NCBI RefSeq assembly: GCF_001581005.1
Contig: NZ_LHZV01000063.1
Location: 115,628 to 179,627, forward strand
Direction: 5' to 3'
Length of the DNA: 64,000 bases
Source: Acetobacter orleanensis
GTDB taxonomy: Bacteria > Pseudomonadota > Alphaproteobacteria > Acetobacterales > Acetobacteraceae
Positions 45,289 to 55,102 of this stretch are shown in pieces. Below the pieces are notes generated by a model. It was not told the DNA's origin. It ran no database searches and saw nothing but the letters and a program-made list of their open reading frames with translations. Positions within the stretch are counted from its first letter, which is position 1. Every line of letters starts with the position of its first letter. Position numbers and translations under genes: made by a program.

Positions 45289-46644
45289 TCAAGCCCGCTT
45301 GTTTTTTACAGATGCTAAAAGGAAGAAAAAGACTGCCGTGCCAAGGCTTGCAACAGCCGTCATGCGTTCCGCCGAGTTGAACATCATGGCGATAAACACA
45401 AAAGCCACAGCCACCAGAGTTGCATAATTGCAGGCCGGAAATAGCGGCAGATTATAGCCCTCACCCTGCCCGGATTTTTCCGCCCGATGGCGGGCCTGCA
45501 CATAGGCGGAAACAATCAGGCAATACACCACCAGAATAACGCCACCGCTACAGTTCAGCAAAAAAGCAAAAATGGTGTTCGGGGCGAGGATGGAGGAAAA
45601 CGCCACCAGCGTACCCGCCAGACTGCTGACCGTAATGGCCAGACGAGGCGTCTGGGTGGTCGATTTCCGCGCCAATATGGCTGGAGCGTCCCCCACGCCA
45701 GCCAGTTCTGTCAGAATACGGGAGGTAATATACATGCTGGAATTCAGGCAGGAGAGCACGGCGCTCAGCACCACAATGCGCATCAGCAAGCCCGCACCCG
45801 GTATCCCCATAACATCCATGGCTGCCACAAACGGAGAGCGACCCGGCACAATGGACGGCCATGGCACAACCATGAGAATCATGGCGACAGACGCCAGATA
45901 AAACAGTGTTACACGCGTGCCGATACTGCGCGTAACACGCGCCACATTGCGGCCCGGCTCAGGAGATTCCGCCGCCGCGACCGTCGCAATTTCAGACCCC
46001 ATCATGGTGAACAGAATGGTAGGGATAATGGAAAGCACTGCAACAAACCCATGCGGGAAAAAACCGCCATGACCCAGCAGATTTTCCCGCACAGGCACAC
46101 CCGGCCCAAAGACATGAAAAACATAGAGCAATGCCGCACTAATGAAGGCGACAATGCTGAGCACCTTGATCATGGAGAGCCAGAATTCACATTCCCCAAA
46201 CACCCGTGGGGCGGCAAAATTCACCAGCTTGAGCAACACGATTAAGGCAATGGACAACACCCAGACAGGTAGGGCAACCCAGTCCTGTAGCAAAATGGCC
46301 CCGGCAATTGCCTCACTACCCAGCACCACAACCCAGAAAAACCAGTAGAGCCAGCCCGCGGTAAACCCAAGTCTGTCTCCGTGAGCCGCGCGAATATACT
46401 CCACAAAGGAGCCACGGCCGGGGTTTGCCGTTACCATCTCCCCCAACATACGCATAACCAGAATGACCAGAATACCAACAGCCAGAAATGCCAGCAATAT
46501 AGCAGGCCCGGTGGCCGCAATAGCGGCGCTGCTGCCAACAAACAGGCCCGCACCAATAATGCCGCCAAGCGCAATCATCGCGATATGCCGGTTTCTTAAA
46601 CCCGCAGACTGCACGGGGGCTTGGGTACTCTCCTGATCAACCAT
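45289..46644 (-). CDS. Amino-acid permease (APC superfamily, GabP-like)
   Basis: 451 residues and 12 membrane helices. Helix 1 has the APC Gly motif RHIAMIALGGIIGAGLFVGS, followed by GEMVTANPGRGSFVEYIRAAHG and, in the middle, MMGSEIATVAAAESPEPGRNVARV. The pattern is of the amino-acid transporter family including GabP, AroP and ProY; substrate cannot be fixed from sequence, though proximity to putA makes proline or a related amino acid possible. Inner membrane proton symporter. Confidence 0.9.
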   Translation of the reverse strand: MVDQESTQAPVQSAGLRNRHIAMIALGGIIGAGLFVGSSAAIAATGPAILLAFLAVGILVILVMRMLGEMVTANPGRGSFVEYIRAAHGDRLGFTAGWLYWFFWVVVLGSEAIAGAILLQDWVALPVWVLSIALIVLLKLVNFAAPRVFGECEFWLSMIKVLSIVAFISAALLYVFHVFGPGVPVRENLLGHGGFFPHGFVAVLSIIPTILFTMMGSEIATVAAAESPEPGRNVARVTRSIGTRVTLFYLASVAMILMVVPWPSIVPGRSPFVAAMDVMGIPGAGLLMRIVVLSAVLSCLNSSMYITSRILTELAGVGDAPAILARKSTTQTPRLAITVSSLAGTLVAFSSILAPNTIFAFLLNCSGGVILVVYCLIVSAYVQARHRAEKSGQGEGYNLPLFPACNYATLVAVAFVFIAMMFNSAERMTAVASLGTAVFFFLLASVKNKRA

Positions 46645-46714
46645 AAGTTCGGCATCCTGTGTTGGTGTTATTCCGGGTATTATTGCTTATTCGGAATGGA
46701 AATGGAAATTTGCG

Positions 46715-48253
46715 TCAGAAATGCTTAAAGAAGTAGGCTTCAATAATGCCAGCATGTCGCCCGATATTCGGCAACGCGTATTGGGCAGGCACACCTGCCC
46801 GGGCCAGTGCCTTCCCGGCAGGACCGGAAAAGGCGACACCGCCAGTTAATGCAGCGGACATTGTGGGGCTAAGCGTATATTCGGCGGAAAAATCCAACTC
46901 ATCTGAAATATGCCGGCCTGTATTGGATTTAAGGCCAGCCCCAGTGGCATAGAGCACAGACAGGTTGTAATAATGCACTCCCAGCTTCAGGCTATCCTTG
47001 GGGGTTAGCAGGTGGACTGGGGGGGTCGCTGTCAGATCAATCTGGTTGACTTCCAGATTGGAAAGCGGGGCCATATACATACCCACAATTTCTCCCGGCC
47101 AGTATCCGCCATAGGTGTAGCGTTTACCGTCAAACAAAAACAACGTGTCATAACTTCGTTTGACGGACCCTTCGGGGTTTCGGCTCCCTCCAAAACGGGT
47201 GTAGCGATAGAACAGGCTAGGCTGCCAAGGCAGCATCAAAAATCTGTAGCCGGGTTCAAGAAAAAAAGCATAAGCCTCAACCGATTTATAACCATTCCCG
47301 GCGTGGCTGTTCTGCTCGGAAACAAAATCCCCATAGAATGTAAAGTTTTTTGAAATACCAAGAGCTTTTATGGGAACCAGTGTCCCGCCCCAGCTTAGGG
47401 AGGCCACATTCATCCCCTCCCTGTCTCCGCGCATGGAATAATCATAATGGGAGGATGTATCGGCCTGCCGCACATGGAAATATGTCAGTGTGACAAATGC
47501 CGCGCGGTCCACATAAATGCTTTCCCCATGTCCGCCGGGCCGGTTGAGAAACCAACTGACATCAAACCCGACAAATTTGGTTTTTGGCCTGTCATAGCCT
47601 TTATCAATATCATTATCGGAATTGCTTTCCAGCATGAAGACATCCGCCCTTACCGGGTTCCCCTCCAGCTTGATGACACCGGGGCCGGAAAACGCAAAAC
47701 GTGGCGCATACCACCACGCGCCCCGGTTACCTGCGCTATAGGTACCTTTACCAATCAGAAAGCCATCATCCACCAGAAAGGACTGCCGCCCCCCCAGAAT
47801 TGTCAATTTGTTTGGGTTTCCAAAGAGTTTGACGGGCATTTCCACGCCCAGATTTGCGTCCTCCAGATACACAGAGCGCGGTGTGCCAGAGGTTTGGGAA
47901 ACCTCCTCCGCATCCCCATCACCCATGGTGGCCGCGCCAATGGCGGAAGCTTTCCCTATTATGGTGAACCCATGCCCAAGCGCCCAGTTGGCTGTCAGGA
48001 TCGGTTTGCCATACAACTCCCCATAAACGGGGCTTTTATGCCGCTCGAAAGTGCCATTTTTCTGCGGTGCAAACGATCCTGCGCCAAAATTGACCTTAGG
48101 GACAAAAAAGGCTGAACCGCCAATATCAAGAGCCCCCTGAACTGTCAGGCCATGCAGAGAAACAAGAGTTGTCTCGGCCTGTGCCGACTGCGTACCAAAA
48201 GCCGTACACAGGCAGGCACTCCCCACAACAAGAGAATGAACTGTTTTGCGCAT
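46715..48253 (-). CDS. Outer-membrane beta-barrel porin
   Basis: 512 residues. Signal peptide 1-~27 (SAQA/ET), then a long series of amphipathic strands with aromatic girdles and a C-terminal aromatic residue (YFFKHF, ending Phe), as in outer-membrane barrels. It may belong to the alginate-export/DUF1302-like porins; no diagnostic motif. Same strand as the permease, 70-base gap, so possibly co-transcribed and serving the same substrate. Ligand unknown. Confidence 0.78.
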   Translation of the reverse strand: MRKTVHSLVVGSACLCTAFGTQSAQAETTLVSLHGLTVQGALDIGGSAFFVPKVNFGAGSFAPQKNGTFERHKSPVYGELYGKPILTANWALGHGFTIIGKASAIGAATMGDGDAEEVSQTSGTPRSVYLEDANLGVEMPVKLFGNPNKLTILGGRQSFLVDDGFLIGKGTYSAGNRGAWWYAPRFAFSGPGVIKLEGNPVRADVFMLESNSDNDIDKGYDRPKTKFVGFDVSWFLNRPGGHGESIYVDRAAFVTLTYFHVRQADTSSHYDYSMRGDREGMNVASLSWGGTLVPIKALGISKNFTFYGDFVSEQNSHAGNGYKSVEAYAFFLEPGYRFLMLPWQPSLFYRYTRFGGSRNPEGSVKRSYDTLFLFDGKRYTYGGYWPGEIVGMYMAPLSNLEVNQIDLTATPPVHLLTPKDSLKLGVHYYNLSVLYATGAGLKSNTGRHISDELDFSAEYTLSPTMSAALTGGVAFSGPAGKALARAGVPAQYALPNIGRHAGIIEAYFFKHF

Positions 48254-48975
48254 ACCGCTCTAACGCACACCGCGCCAGCAAGCCGCAATAGTCTGTTTCA
48301 TGCTCTGATACTCCAACATTTTCACAAAACACTCCTGACAGCGAGCGCCCTGCGGTATGCTCTTCCTCTGCCTGCAGGCCCGCCTGCCGGACCAGACAAA
48401 TTCTCTGAGCCTCGTAAAACGCGTTGCTCTACAAGATGTTACGCTACAAGCACAAAACGCGCAGAGCATAACCGCACCCGGCTATAAACCACTACCAGCC
48501 AACAAGGCCACAGTGATCCGAGAGAACGCGCCGGAAAACCCTATAATAACCGCATCGCGATATAAGATAGGCACGGTATTATATTCTTTTCAAGCGCAAG
48601 GCGCGCTTATGTTTATTGCCGTGTGAAAATGTTATTAGCACGTATGACCTCAAAAAACCAAGTAATAAAAATACATTTCAACGGCATATGGTTTTGAAAA
48701 GACAATGAAACAAATTTTTTTCACGCTAATTATTGTGCGAAACCGGAACAAAGATATTTATCTGTAGTTTTTTGTGCTGACGAAAAACTTCCCCTTTTTT
48801 AATCCCTCTCCTTCCTCGCCACGCGCCTCTCCCACCAGCATCCTAACCACCAAAAGCGCCTGTCACAAAATTGTGACAGGCTCCCTGCGACGTCCCTCTC
48901 GCTCTCGTGCGTTCTGAAATTACGTAAAAAGCGCGCCTCTGACGCCCCTCTCTAAGCAAAAGGAAACCCTCCTCC
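48254..48975. other. Large intergenic region between porin and poxB
   Basis: 722 bases separating divergent genes. The part ~48590-48800 is strikingly AT-rich compared with the rest of the window, with runs such as AAATTTTTTT. Short open frames have no support. The right end holds a perfect dyad (48858-48881) and a purine-rich ribosome site (AAAAGGAAA) before poxB. Confidence 0.5.
48858..48881. promoter_or_regulatory. Perfect 24-bp dyad upstream of poxB
   Basis: GCCTGTCACAA, AA, TTGTGACAGGC: 11-bp perfect arms, 95 bases before the poxB ATG. It is either an operator or a stable leader hairpin; no T-run follows, arguing against a terminator. Confidence 0.6.
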
Positions 48976-50715
48976 ATGGCGAAACCCAATGTTTCGGATG
49001 TTATTGTCCAAACTCTTGAAACCGCTGGTGTGGACGCCATTTACGGCGTGGTGGGCGACAGCCTGAACGGCATTACAGAGAGCCTGCTCAAGCATAAAAC
49101 CATTCGTTGGGTTCATGTCCGGCATGAAGAAGTGGCCGCTTTTGCCGCCGCCGGGGCCGCGCATGTGACAGGCAAGCTGGCTGTTTGCGCCGGCTCCTGC
49201 GGTCCGGGCAATTTGCACCTTATCAACGGGCTCTATGATGCCCACCGCTCACGCGTGCCAGTACTCGCCCTAGCCGCACAAATTCCCAGCGCGGAACTCG
49301 GTACCGGCTATTTTCAGGAGACACGGCCAGAAGCGCTGTTCCGGGAATGCAGCCATTATTGTGAGACCATTTCCTCACCCGAGCAGGCACCACGCCTTGT
49401 AGAACTCGCTATTCGCGCGGCCGTGGGGCAGCGTGGCGTGGCCGTGCTTGTCATCCCCGGAGATGTCGCGCTGAAAGCGGCGGTTCACACTGCAATTTCT
49501 GCGCAATCAGCCCTTCTACCCAAAGCGCCGCGCGTTCTACCGTCGGAAGAAGAACTGGACGCACTGGTGGCACTTCTAAAAAGTGGCAAGAAAATCACTC
49601 TGCTCGCGGGGCGCGGCTGTGCCGGGTCGCATTCACAGCTTTTAAAACTGGCGGAAGTGCTGAAAGCCCCCATTGTGCATGCTCTGGGCGGCAAAGAGCA
49701 CGTTGCTTACAATAATCCTTATGACGTGGGCATGACCGGGCTGATCGGCTTTTCCTCCGGCTATCACACCCTGATGGCGGCGGACGTGGTGCTGATGCTG
49801 GGCACGGACTTTCCTTACCGGCAGTTCTACCCGGAAAACGCCAAAATTGCGCAAATTGATATCCGGCCAGAACAACTGGGCCGTCGCTGCACACTGGCAC
49901 AAGGGCTTGTGGGAGACATTGCTGACACATTGGACGCCCTTCTACCGCGCCTGCCCCTGCGCACGGACAGGTCCCATCTTGATCGCAGCCTCGACCTATA
50001 CGCCAAAGCCCGCCATGGGCTGGATGATCTGGCAACACCGGGTAACGGTAAAGGCCCTATTCACCCGCAATACCTCACGCGGCTGGTTGATCAGGCGGCA
50101 ACAGAGGATGCCATTTTCACTACGGATGTGGGTACCCCAACTGTCTGGGCCGCCCGGTATCTGACCATGAATGGCCGCCGACAACTGATTGGCTCCTTTG
50201 TCCACGGCTCCATGGCCAACGCGCTGCCACAGGCCATTGGCGCGCAGGTCGCGCAACCAAACCGGCAGGTTATCAGCCTTTCAGGCGATGGCGGCTTTAC
50301 CATGCTGATGGGTGATCTAATTACCCTCACGCAAGAAAAACTGCCGGTTAAACTGGTGATTGTAAACAACGGCACCCTCGGGTTTGTCGCTATGGAGATG
50401 AAGGCCGCAGGTTATCTGGAAACCGGCGTCACGCTGGATAACCCGGATTTTGCCGCGATGGCCCGCGCCATGGGCCTACACGCAATACGTGTTGAAAACC
50501 CGGCAGATCTCCCTGCTGCGGTAGAGGAAATTCTGAACTACCCCGGCCCCGCCGTGCTGGATGCCGTCACCAACACACAGGAACTCGCTTTGCCGCCTAA
50601 AATCGAAAAATCACAGATTACCGGCTTCAGCCTCTACGCCCTGAAAGCCGTTATGAATGGACGTGGTGATGAAATACTTGACGTCGCCAAAACCAATCTT
50701 CCGTTTTTCCGGTAA
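48976..50715 (+). CDS. poxB: Pyruvate dehydrogenase (quinone) / pyruvate oxidase
   Basis: 579 residues, close to E. coli PoxB (572). The ThDP enzyme architecture is intact: an N-terminal Pyr domain with YGVVGDSLNGITESL and RHEEVAAFAAAGAAHVTGKLAVCAGSCGPGN, a central FAD-type domain (ALVALLKSGKKITLLAGRGCAG), and a C-terminal PP domain with SLSGDGGFTMLMGDLITLTQEKLPVKLVIVNN. The EVAAFAA glutamate and FAD-domain spacing fit PoxB rather than pyruvate decarboxylase. It oxidises pyruvate to acetate and CO2 with electrons to ubiquinone. Confidence 0.93.
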   Translation: MAKPNVSDVIVQTLETAGVDAIYGVVGDSLNGITESLLKHKTIRWVHVRHEEVAAFAAAGAAHVTGKLAVCAGSCGPGNLHLINGLYDAHRSRVPVLALAAQIPSAELGTGYFQETRPEALFRECSHYCETISSPEQAPRLVELAIRAAVGQRGVAVLVIPGDVALKAAVHTAISAQSALLPKAPRVLPSEEELDALVALLKSGKKITLLAGRGCAGSHSQLLKLAEVLKAPIVHALGGKEHVAYNNPYDVGMTGLIGFSSGYHTLMAADVVLMLGTDFPYRQFYPENAKIAQIDIRPEQLGRRCTLAQGLVGDIADTLDALLPRLPLRTDRSHLDRSLDLYAKARHGLDDLATPGNGKGPIHPQYLTRLVDQAATEDAIFTTDVGTPTVWAARYLTMNGRRQLIGSFVHGSMANALPQAIGAQVAQPNRQVISLSGDGGFTMLMGDLITLTQEKLPVKLVIVNNGTLGFVAMEMKAAGYLETGVTLDNPDFAAMARAMGLHAIRVENPADLPAAVEEILNYPGPAVLDAVTNTQELALPPKIEKSQITGFSLYALKAVMNGRGDEILDVAKTNLPFFR

Positions 50716-50731
50716 AATAGGGAGACTGTTC

Positions 50732-50769
50732 ATTATGAGGCATGACTCAAAAGAGTAATGCCTCATAAT
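50732..50769 (+). terminator. Long hairpin after poxB
   Basis: ATTATGAGGCAT (50732-50743) pairs perfectly with ATGCCTCATAAT (50758-50769); the loop adds ACTC/GAGT around AAAA. No T-run, but its position 17 bases after the stop suggests termination or 3'-end protection. Confidence 0.65.
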
Positions 50770-51005
50770 CTTCTATTCATATAGAGATACAAAAGAAGTT
50801 TTAAAAAATTAAAAATAGAAAATATCTATAGTTTTTGCCGAATAGACAGGCGGGCAGACCATGTCCTGCCACCTGTCAGCTTCAGACCAAACATTTCAGC
50901 GTCCTTCTTGGGCATAAAGGACTACCGCTGAACACCGACCAACACGGTATCAGTCGCTTCCATTTGGTGGTCATAAGCTGTCGATTTCATTGGATTTTTG
51001 GGAAC

Positions 51006-51079
51006 TGGAGCGGATGAGGGGAATCGAACCCCCGTATGCAGCTTGGGAAGCTGCCGTTCTACCATTGAACTACATCCGC
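51006..51079 (-). tRNA. tRNA-Gly (anticodon CCC)
   Basis: A 74-base cloverleaf on the minus strand. Acceptor GCGGATG (51079-51073) pairs with CATCCGC (51016-51010). The D arm holds AGTTCAATGGTAGAAC, the anticodon loop TTCCCAA is flanked by GCAGC/GCTGC (anticodon at 51045-51047), and the T arm holds GGGGGTTCGATTCCCC. CCA is encoded (51006-51008). It reads GGG glycine codons. Confidence 0.96.
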
Positions 51080-51229
51080 ATACCGTGGCGCGCACTATAG
51101 CGAGTTCAGCTAGGTCTGACAATCCGGCCAGAAGCGGTTTTTTGCGTTTGGGCCGCCGTTCTTTTTGCCCTTCCCTCACCTTCGCACAACTGAAGGTCGG
51201 TTCTGGCCCTGTGTCCTTGCCGCCTCTGC

Positions 51230-52618
51230 CTATTCGGCTTCCATGTCTGCTGTGACCAGATCAGACAGATGCCCAATCTCTCGCAGAGTTAGGCCCTCTG
51301 GTGGTTTAGTGCGCGCACTTCCTCTGGCAATACGGCGGGGCAAGACAGCTTTATCAAACCCCAGCTTGGCCGCTTCTTTCAGCCGCGCATCAGCCTGTGA
51401 GACCTGCCGCACCTCGCCCGATAGGCCAACTTCGCCAAAATAAACTTCACCCGAACTGGTCGGCATGCCGGTTGCTGCGGAAATCAGGGCCGCCGCGACA
51501 GCGAGATCCGCCGCAGGCTCGGCCACCTTCAGGCCACCGGCAACGTTGAGATACACATCCATACCAGACAGCTTCACGCCGCAGCGCGTTTCCAGCACGG
51601 CCAGCAGCATGGACAGGCGGCCACTATCCCAGCCCACCACGGCACGGCGCGGCGCGTTGTCCCCACTTTTGGGGGCCAGCAGCGCCTGCACTTCCAGCAG
51701 AACGGGGCGTGTGCCTTCCAGCCCAGCAAAGACGGCGGACCCGGCAATATTGCCGCGCCGTTCCGCAAGGAACAGGGCTGAGGGGTTGGAGACTTCTTCC
51801 AGCCCACGGTCGGTCATGGCGAACACGCCAATTTCATCCGTGGCGCCAAAGCGATTTTTGGCAGCGCGCAAAATGCGGAACTGATGCCCGCGGTCGCCCT
51901 CAAAATACATGACGGCATCCACCATGTGCTCCAGCACACGCGGGCCTGCCAGTGCGCCTTCCTTCGTCACATGCCCCACCAGAATGAGGCTGAAGCCTTT
52001 ACGTTTGGCCAGACGGATGAGTTCAAACGCGCAGGCCCGTACCTGCGAGACAGAGCCGGGAGCGCTTTCCACCGTTTCCAGCCACATGGTCTGAATGGAA
52101 TCAATCACGACCGCCCGCACATCCGGCTCAGCTTCCAGCGTGGCAACTATGTCCGCAACGTTAATGGAGGCCGCGAGGTCCAGCTTGGCCTGCCCGACCT
52201 CAAGACGCAGGGCACGCAGGCGGATTTGGTCCACCGCTTCCTCGCCCGAAATATAGAGAACGCGCTCACCTTTCCCGGCCAGCTTGCAAGCAGCCTGAAG
52301 CAGAAGGGTGGATTTCCCAATTCCCGGATCACCCCCCACCAGCACCACGGAGGCAGGCACAAGCCCGCCGCCCAGCACGCGGTCCAGTTCTTCAATACTG
52401 GTTTTAATGCGGGGCGGGGGAGCCGCCATGCCCTCCAGCCCTTCAAGCTGGACGCGCCGCCCCTTGCTGCTGGCGCGGGGGGACGAGGCGGCAAGCGGTT
52501 CAACCGCTATTTCCTCCAGCGTATTCCACTCACCACAGGCTTCACACTGGCCCATCCACTTAGGATACACCGCCCCGCAGGCCCGGCACGCAAACTGGCG
52601 GGCTGGTCGTTTAGCCAA
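51230..52618 (-). CDS. radA: DNA repair protein RadA (Sms)
   Basis: 462 residues. N-terminal zinc finger Cys11/Cys14 and Cys25/Cys28. RecA-like ATPase core with Walker A GGDPGIGKST near 95-104, Walker B VVIDSIQTMW, and the RadA-specific KNRFG motif (AAKNRFGATDEIG). The C-terminal Lon-protease-like domain is intact. It drives branch migration during recombinational repair. It lies 68 bases after ugd on the same strand and may share its transcript. Confidence 0.96.
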   Translation of the reverse strand: MAKRPARQFACRACGAVYPKWMGQCEACGEWNTLEEIAVEPLAASSPRASSKGRRVQLEGLEGMAAPPPRIKTSIEELDRVLGGGLVPASVVLVGGDPGIGKSTLLLQAACKLAGKGERVLYISGEEAVDQIRLRALRLEVGQAKLDLAASINVADIVATLEAEPDVRAVVIDSIQTMWLETVESAPGSVSQVRACAFELIRLAKRKGFSLILVGHVTKEGALAGPRVLEHMVDAVMYFEGDRGHQFRILRAAKNRFGATDEIGVFAMTDRGLEEVSNPSALFLAERRGNIAGSAVFAGLEGTRPVLLEVQALLAPKSGDNAPRRAVVGWDSGRLSMLLAVLETRCGVKLSGMDVYLNVAGGLKVAEPAADLAVAAALISAATGMPTSSGEVYFGEVGLSGEVRQVSQADARLKEAAKLGFDKAVLPRRIARGSARTKPPEGLTLREIGHLSDLVTADMEAE

Positions 52619-52686
52619 GAGCGTTCTCCCCCATTATCTTGTCGCTCATCTGGGGGTGAACACCCCGGTTCTCAAGAGCCGGGAGC

Positions 52687-54012
52687 TTACGGACGCCCCA
52701 CGGACTCATAGGTAAATCCGGCAGCCCGCATGGCGGCAGGGTCAAAAATATTGCGCAGGTCCACAATGGTTTTAGTGCGCATCCGACGGCGCAGTTCAAC
52801 CGGCGAGAGTGCCCGGAAAATATTCCACTCCGTCAGCACCACCAGCACGTCCGCCTGCTCCGCAGCATCCAGCGCATCCCCACAATAGGTCACGCTTTCC
52901 GGCAGCAGCGGTTTGGCTGCGACCATGCCGACCGGGTCATACGCCCGGATTTCCGCCCCGGCTTCCGCCAGACGATGCAGAATCGGGATGGAGGCGGACT
53001 CGCGCATATCATCGGTTTCCGGCTTGAAGGTCAGGCCGAGCACGGCCACCGTCTTGCCAGCAACAGAACCTCCGCACGCCGCGATAATACGCCCGGCCAT
53101 ACCCGCCTTGCGCGCCTCATTCACCTGCACCGTGGTTTCCACCAGACGGCAGGCGCTGTGGGCTTCTTGCGCAATACGAGAGAGAGCGAGCGTATCCTTG
53201 GGGAAGCAGGAGCCACCATAGCCGGGGCCGGGTTGCAGGAACTTGCGACCAATCCGCCCGTCCAGCCCCATGCCACGCGCCAGATCATGCACATCAGCCC
53301 CCAGCGTCTCGCACAGATCGGCCATTTCATTGATGAAGGAGATCTTCATCGCGAGGAAAGAGTTGGAGGCGTATTTGGTCAGTTCCGCCGTTTCCAGCCC
53401 GGTGAAGAGCAGCGGAGCCTCAATCACGGACAGCGGACGATAGACCCGGCGCAGCACATCCTCTGCCCGGCTGGCGCGCTCGGGGCGCGTCTGGTCAAGC
53501 CCGATAATCACGCGGTCCGGCCGCATAAAGTCCCCAATCGCGCTGCCTTCCCGCAGAAACTCCGGGTTGGAGGCCACATCAAAATCCGCGTCCGGGCGCG
53601 CCTGCCGGATAATTTCGGCAATGCGACGGCTGCTGCCCACCGGTACGGTGGATTTGGTGACAATCACGGCATAGCCCGTCAGGGCTTCCGCAATCTGGCG
53701 GGCGGCTGCGTGGACGTACTGCATATCGGCAGCGCCATCCCCATTGCGGGGCGGAGTGCCTACGGCAATGAACACGGCCTCGGCCCCGGCAACGGCCGTG
53801 GCAATATCGTCCCCAAAGGTCAGGCGGCCTGCCTGACTGTTGGAGGCCACGAGCGCATCCAGCCCCGGCTCGTAAATGGGAATACGGCCTTCCCGCAGGG
53901 CGGACAGACGCTCAGGATTGGTTTCAACAATCGCAACATTGATACCGAACTCGGCAAAACACGCGCCTGATACAAGCCCGACATACCCGCCGCCAATCAT
54001 GGCTATGCGCAT
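52687..54012 (-). CDS. ugd: UDP-glucose 6-dehydrogenase
   Basis: 441 residues. Rossmann NAD motif MRIAMIGGGYVGLVSGACFA at the start; the catalytic Cys is in GPGYGGSCFPKDTLAL near residue 260; ASNPEFLREGSAI and the C-terminal domain (LGLTFKPETDDMRESASI) are present. It produces UDP-glucuronate for envelope or exopolysaccharide synthesis. No other polysaccharide genes lie next to it. Confidence 0.95.
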   Translation of the reverse strand: MRIAMIGGGYVGLVSGACFAEFGINVAIVETNPERLSALREGRIPIYEPGLDALVASNSQAGRLTFGDDIATAVAGAEAVFIAVGTPPRNGDGAADMQYVHAAARQIAEALTGYAVIVTKSTVPVGSSRRIAEIIRQARPDADFDVASNPEFLREGSAIGDFMRPDRVIIGLDQTRPERASRAEDVLRRVYRPLSVIEAPLLFTGLETAELTKYASNSFLAMKISFINEMADLCETLGADVHDLARGMGLDGRIGRKFLQPGPGYGGSCFPKDTLALSRIAQEAHSACRLVETTVQVNEARKAGMAGRIIAACGGSVAGKTVAVLGLTFKPETDDMRESASIPILHRLAEAGAEIRAYDPVGMVAAKPLLPESVTYCGDALDAAEQADVLVVLTEWNIFRALSPVELRRRMRTKTIVDLRNIFDPAAMRAAGFTYESVGRP

Positions 54013-54316
54013 CCGCTGCCCTCCTGCCTTTACTCATCACCGCTGGTAATCATCACCGCGGTTAGGGTGGACTTTAAAACTGGCTGACACACATGCCCTC
54101 AGCGGACGATTGCCGCAATGCCTGTGGCACAGATTTCAGACATTCAGCCCGTGGCATGCCCTCTCCAGCAGCCTCCGCCCCGCTCTCTTTTCCCGCCAAA
54201 CACGGCATCCGCACTCCATGCCCGCGCCACACAGCCTTTGACGGGGGCGGGACTTCACGCTACGGCTGGACCCTTCCGCTTATTGACCCAGAAACAGGAC
54301 CGGACCGCCTGACCGT
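54013..54316. other. Intergenic region between divergent ugd and mlaE
   Basis: 304 bases. It holds the promoters of both genes; short plus-strand frames here (for example 54118-54312) lack coding character. No repeat or RNA gene recognised. Confidence 0.45.
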
Positions 54317-55102
54317 ATGGATATGTTGCTCGATCTTGTGGCCAGACTGGGCCGAACCACCCTCGGCCTGATCCGCGCGGCGGGGTCCTTGACCCTGTTT
54401 GCCCTCTCTGGCCTGTCCCATCTTGTCAGGCCGCCGTTCTACGGGCGCGTGTTTCTGTCCACCTTTCTGGAAACCGGGTTTTTCTCGCTGCCAGTCGTGG
54501 CGCTCACGGCCCTGTTCTCCGGTGGCGTGATTGCCCTGCAATCCTACACCGGCTTTGCGCAGTACCATGTGCAGAGCGCCATTGCGGGCATTGTGGTGCT
54601 GGCTGTTACCCGTGAATTGGGGCCTGTTCTGGCCGGACTGATGGTGGCGGGCCGCGTGGGGGCCGCCATGGCGGCGGAAATTGGCACCATGCGCGTCACG
54701 GATCAGGTTGATGCGCTGACGACCCTCTCCACCAACCCCATGAAATATCTGGTGGCTCCGCGCCTGCTGGCAGGCATTATCGCTCTGCCCCTGCTGGTGC
54801 TGGTGGCGGACGTGCTGGGTGTGGCCGGGGGCTTTACTGTGTCTGTTGTAAAGCTTGGCTTTTCACCCCATGCTTACATCACCGCCACACTCAATTCCGT
54901 AAAGGTGATTGATGTGACAGTCGGGCTGGTCAAAGCCGCCCTGTTCGGGTTCCTGATTGCCCTGATGGGCTGCTATTACGGCTATAACAGCAAAGGCGGT
55001 GCAGAAGGTGTTGGCACGGCCACAACCTCCGCCGTGGTCGCAGCCTCCATCCTGCTGCTGGCGTTTGATTACCTCCTGACGGATCTGTTCTTCTCACAAT
55101 GA
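54317..55102 (+). CDS. MlaE-family ABC transporter permease
   Basis: 261 residues with five to six helices and the MlaE hallmark TRELGPVLAGLMVAGRVGAAMAAEIGTMRVTDQVDAL. A component of a phospholipid (or related lipid) ABC system at the inner membrane that exchanges lipids with the outer membrane. Its stop overlaps the ATPase start by 4 bases. A short extra N-terminal helix before the family core is normal for this group. Confidence 0.92.
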   Translation: MDMLLDLVARLGRTTLGLIRAAGSLTLFALSGLSHLVRPPFYGRVFLSTFLETGFFSLPVVALTALFSGGVIALQSYTGFAQYHVQSAIAGIVVLAVTRELGPVLAGLMVAGRVGAAMAAEIGTMRVTDQVDALTTLSTNPMKYLVAPRLLAGIIALPLLVLVADVLGVAGGFTVSVVKLGFSPHAYITATLNSVKVIDVTVGLVKAALFGFLIALMGCYYGYNSKGGAEGVGTATTSAVVAASILLLAFDYLLTDLFFSQ

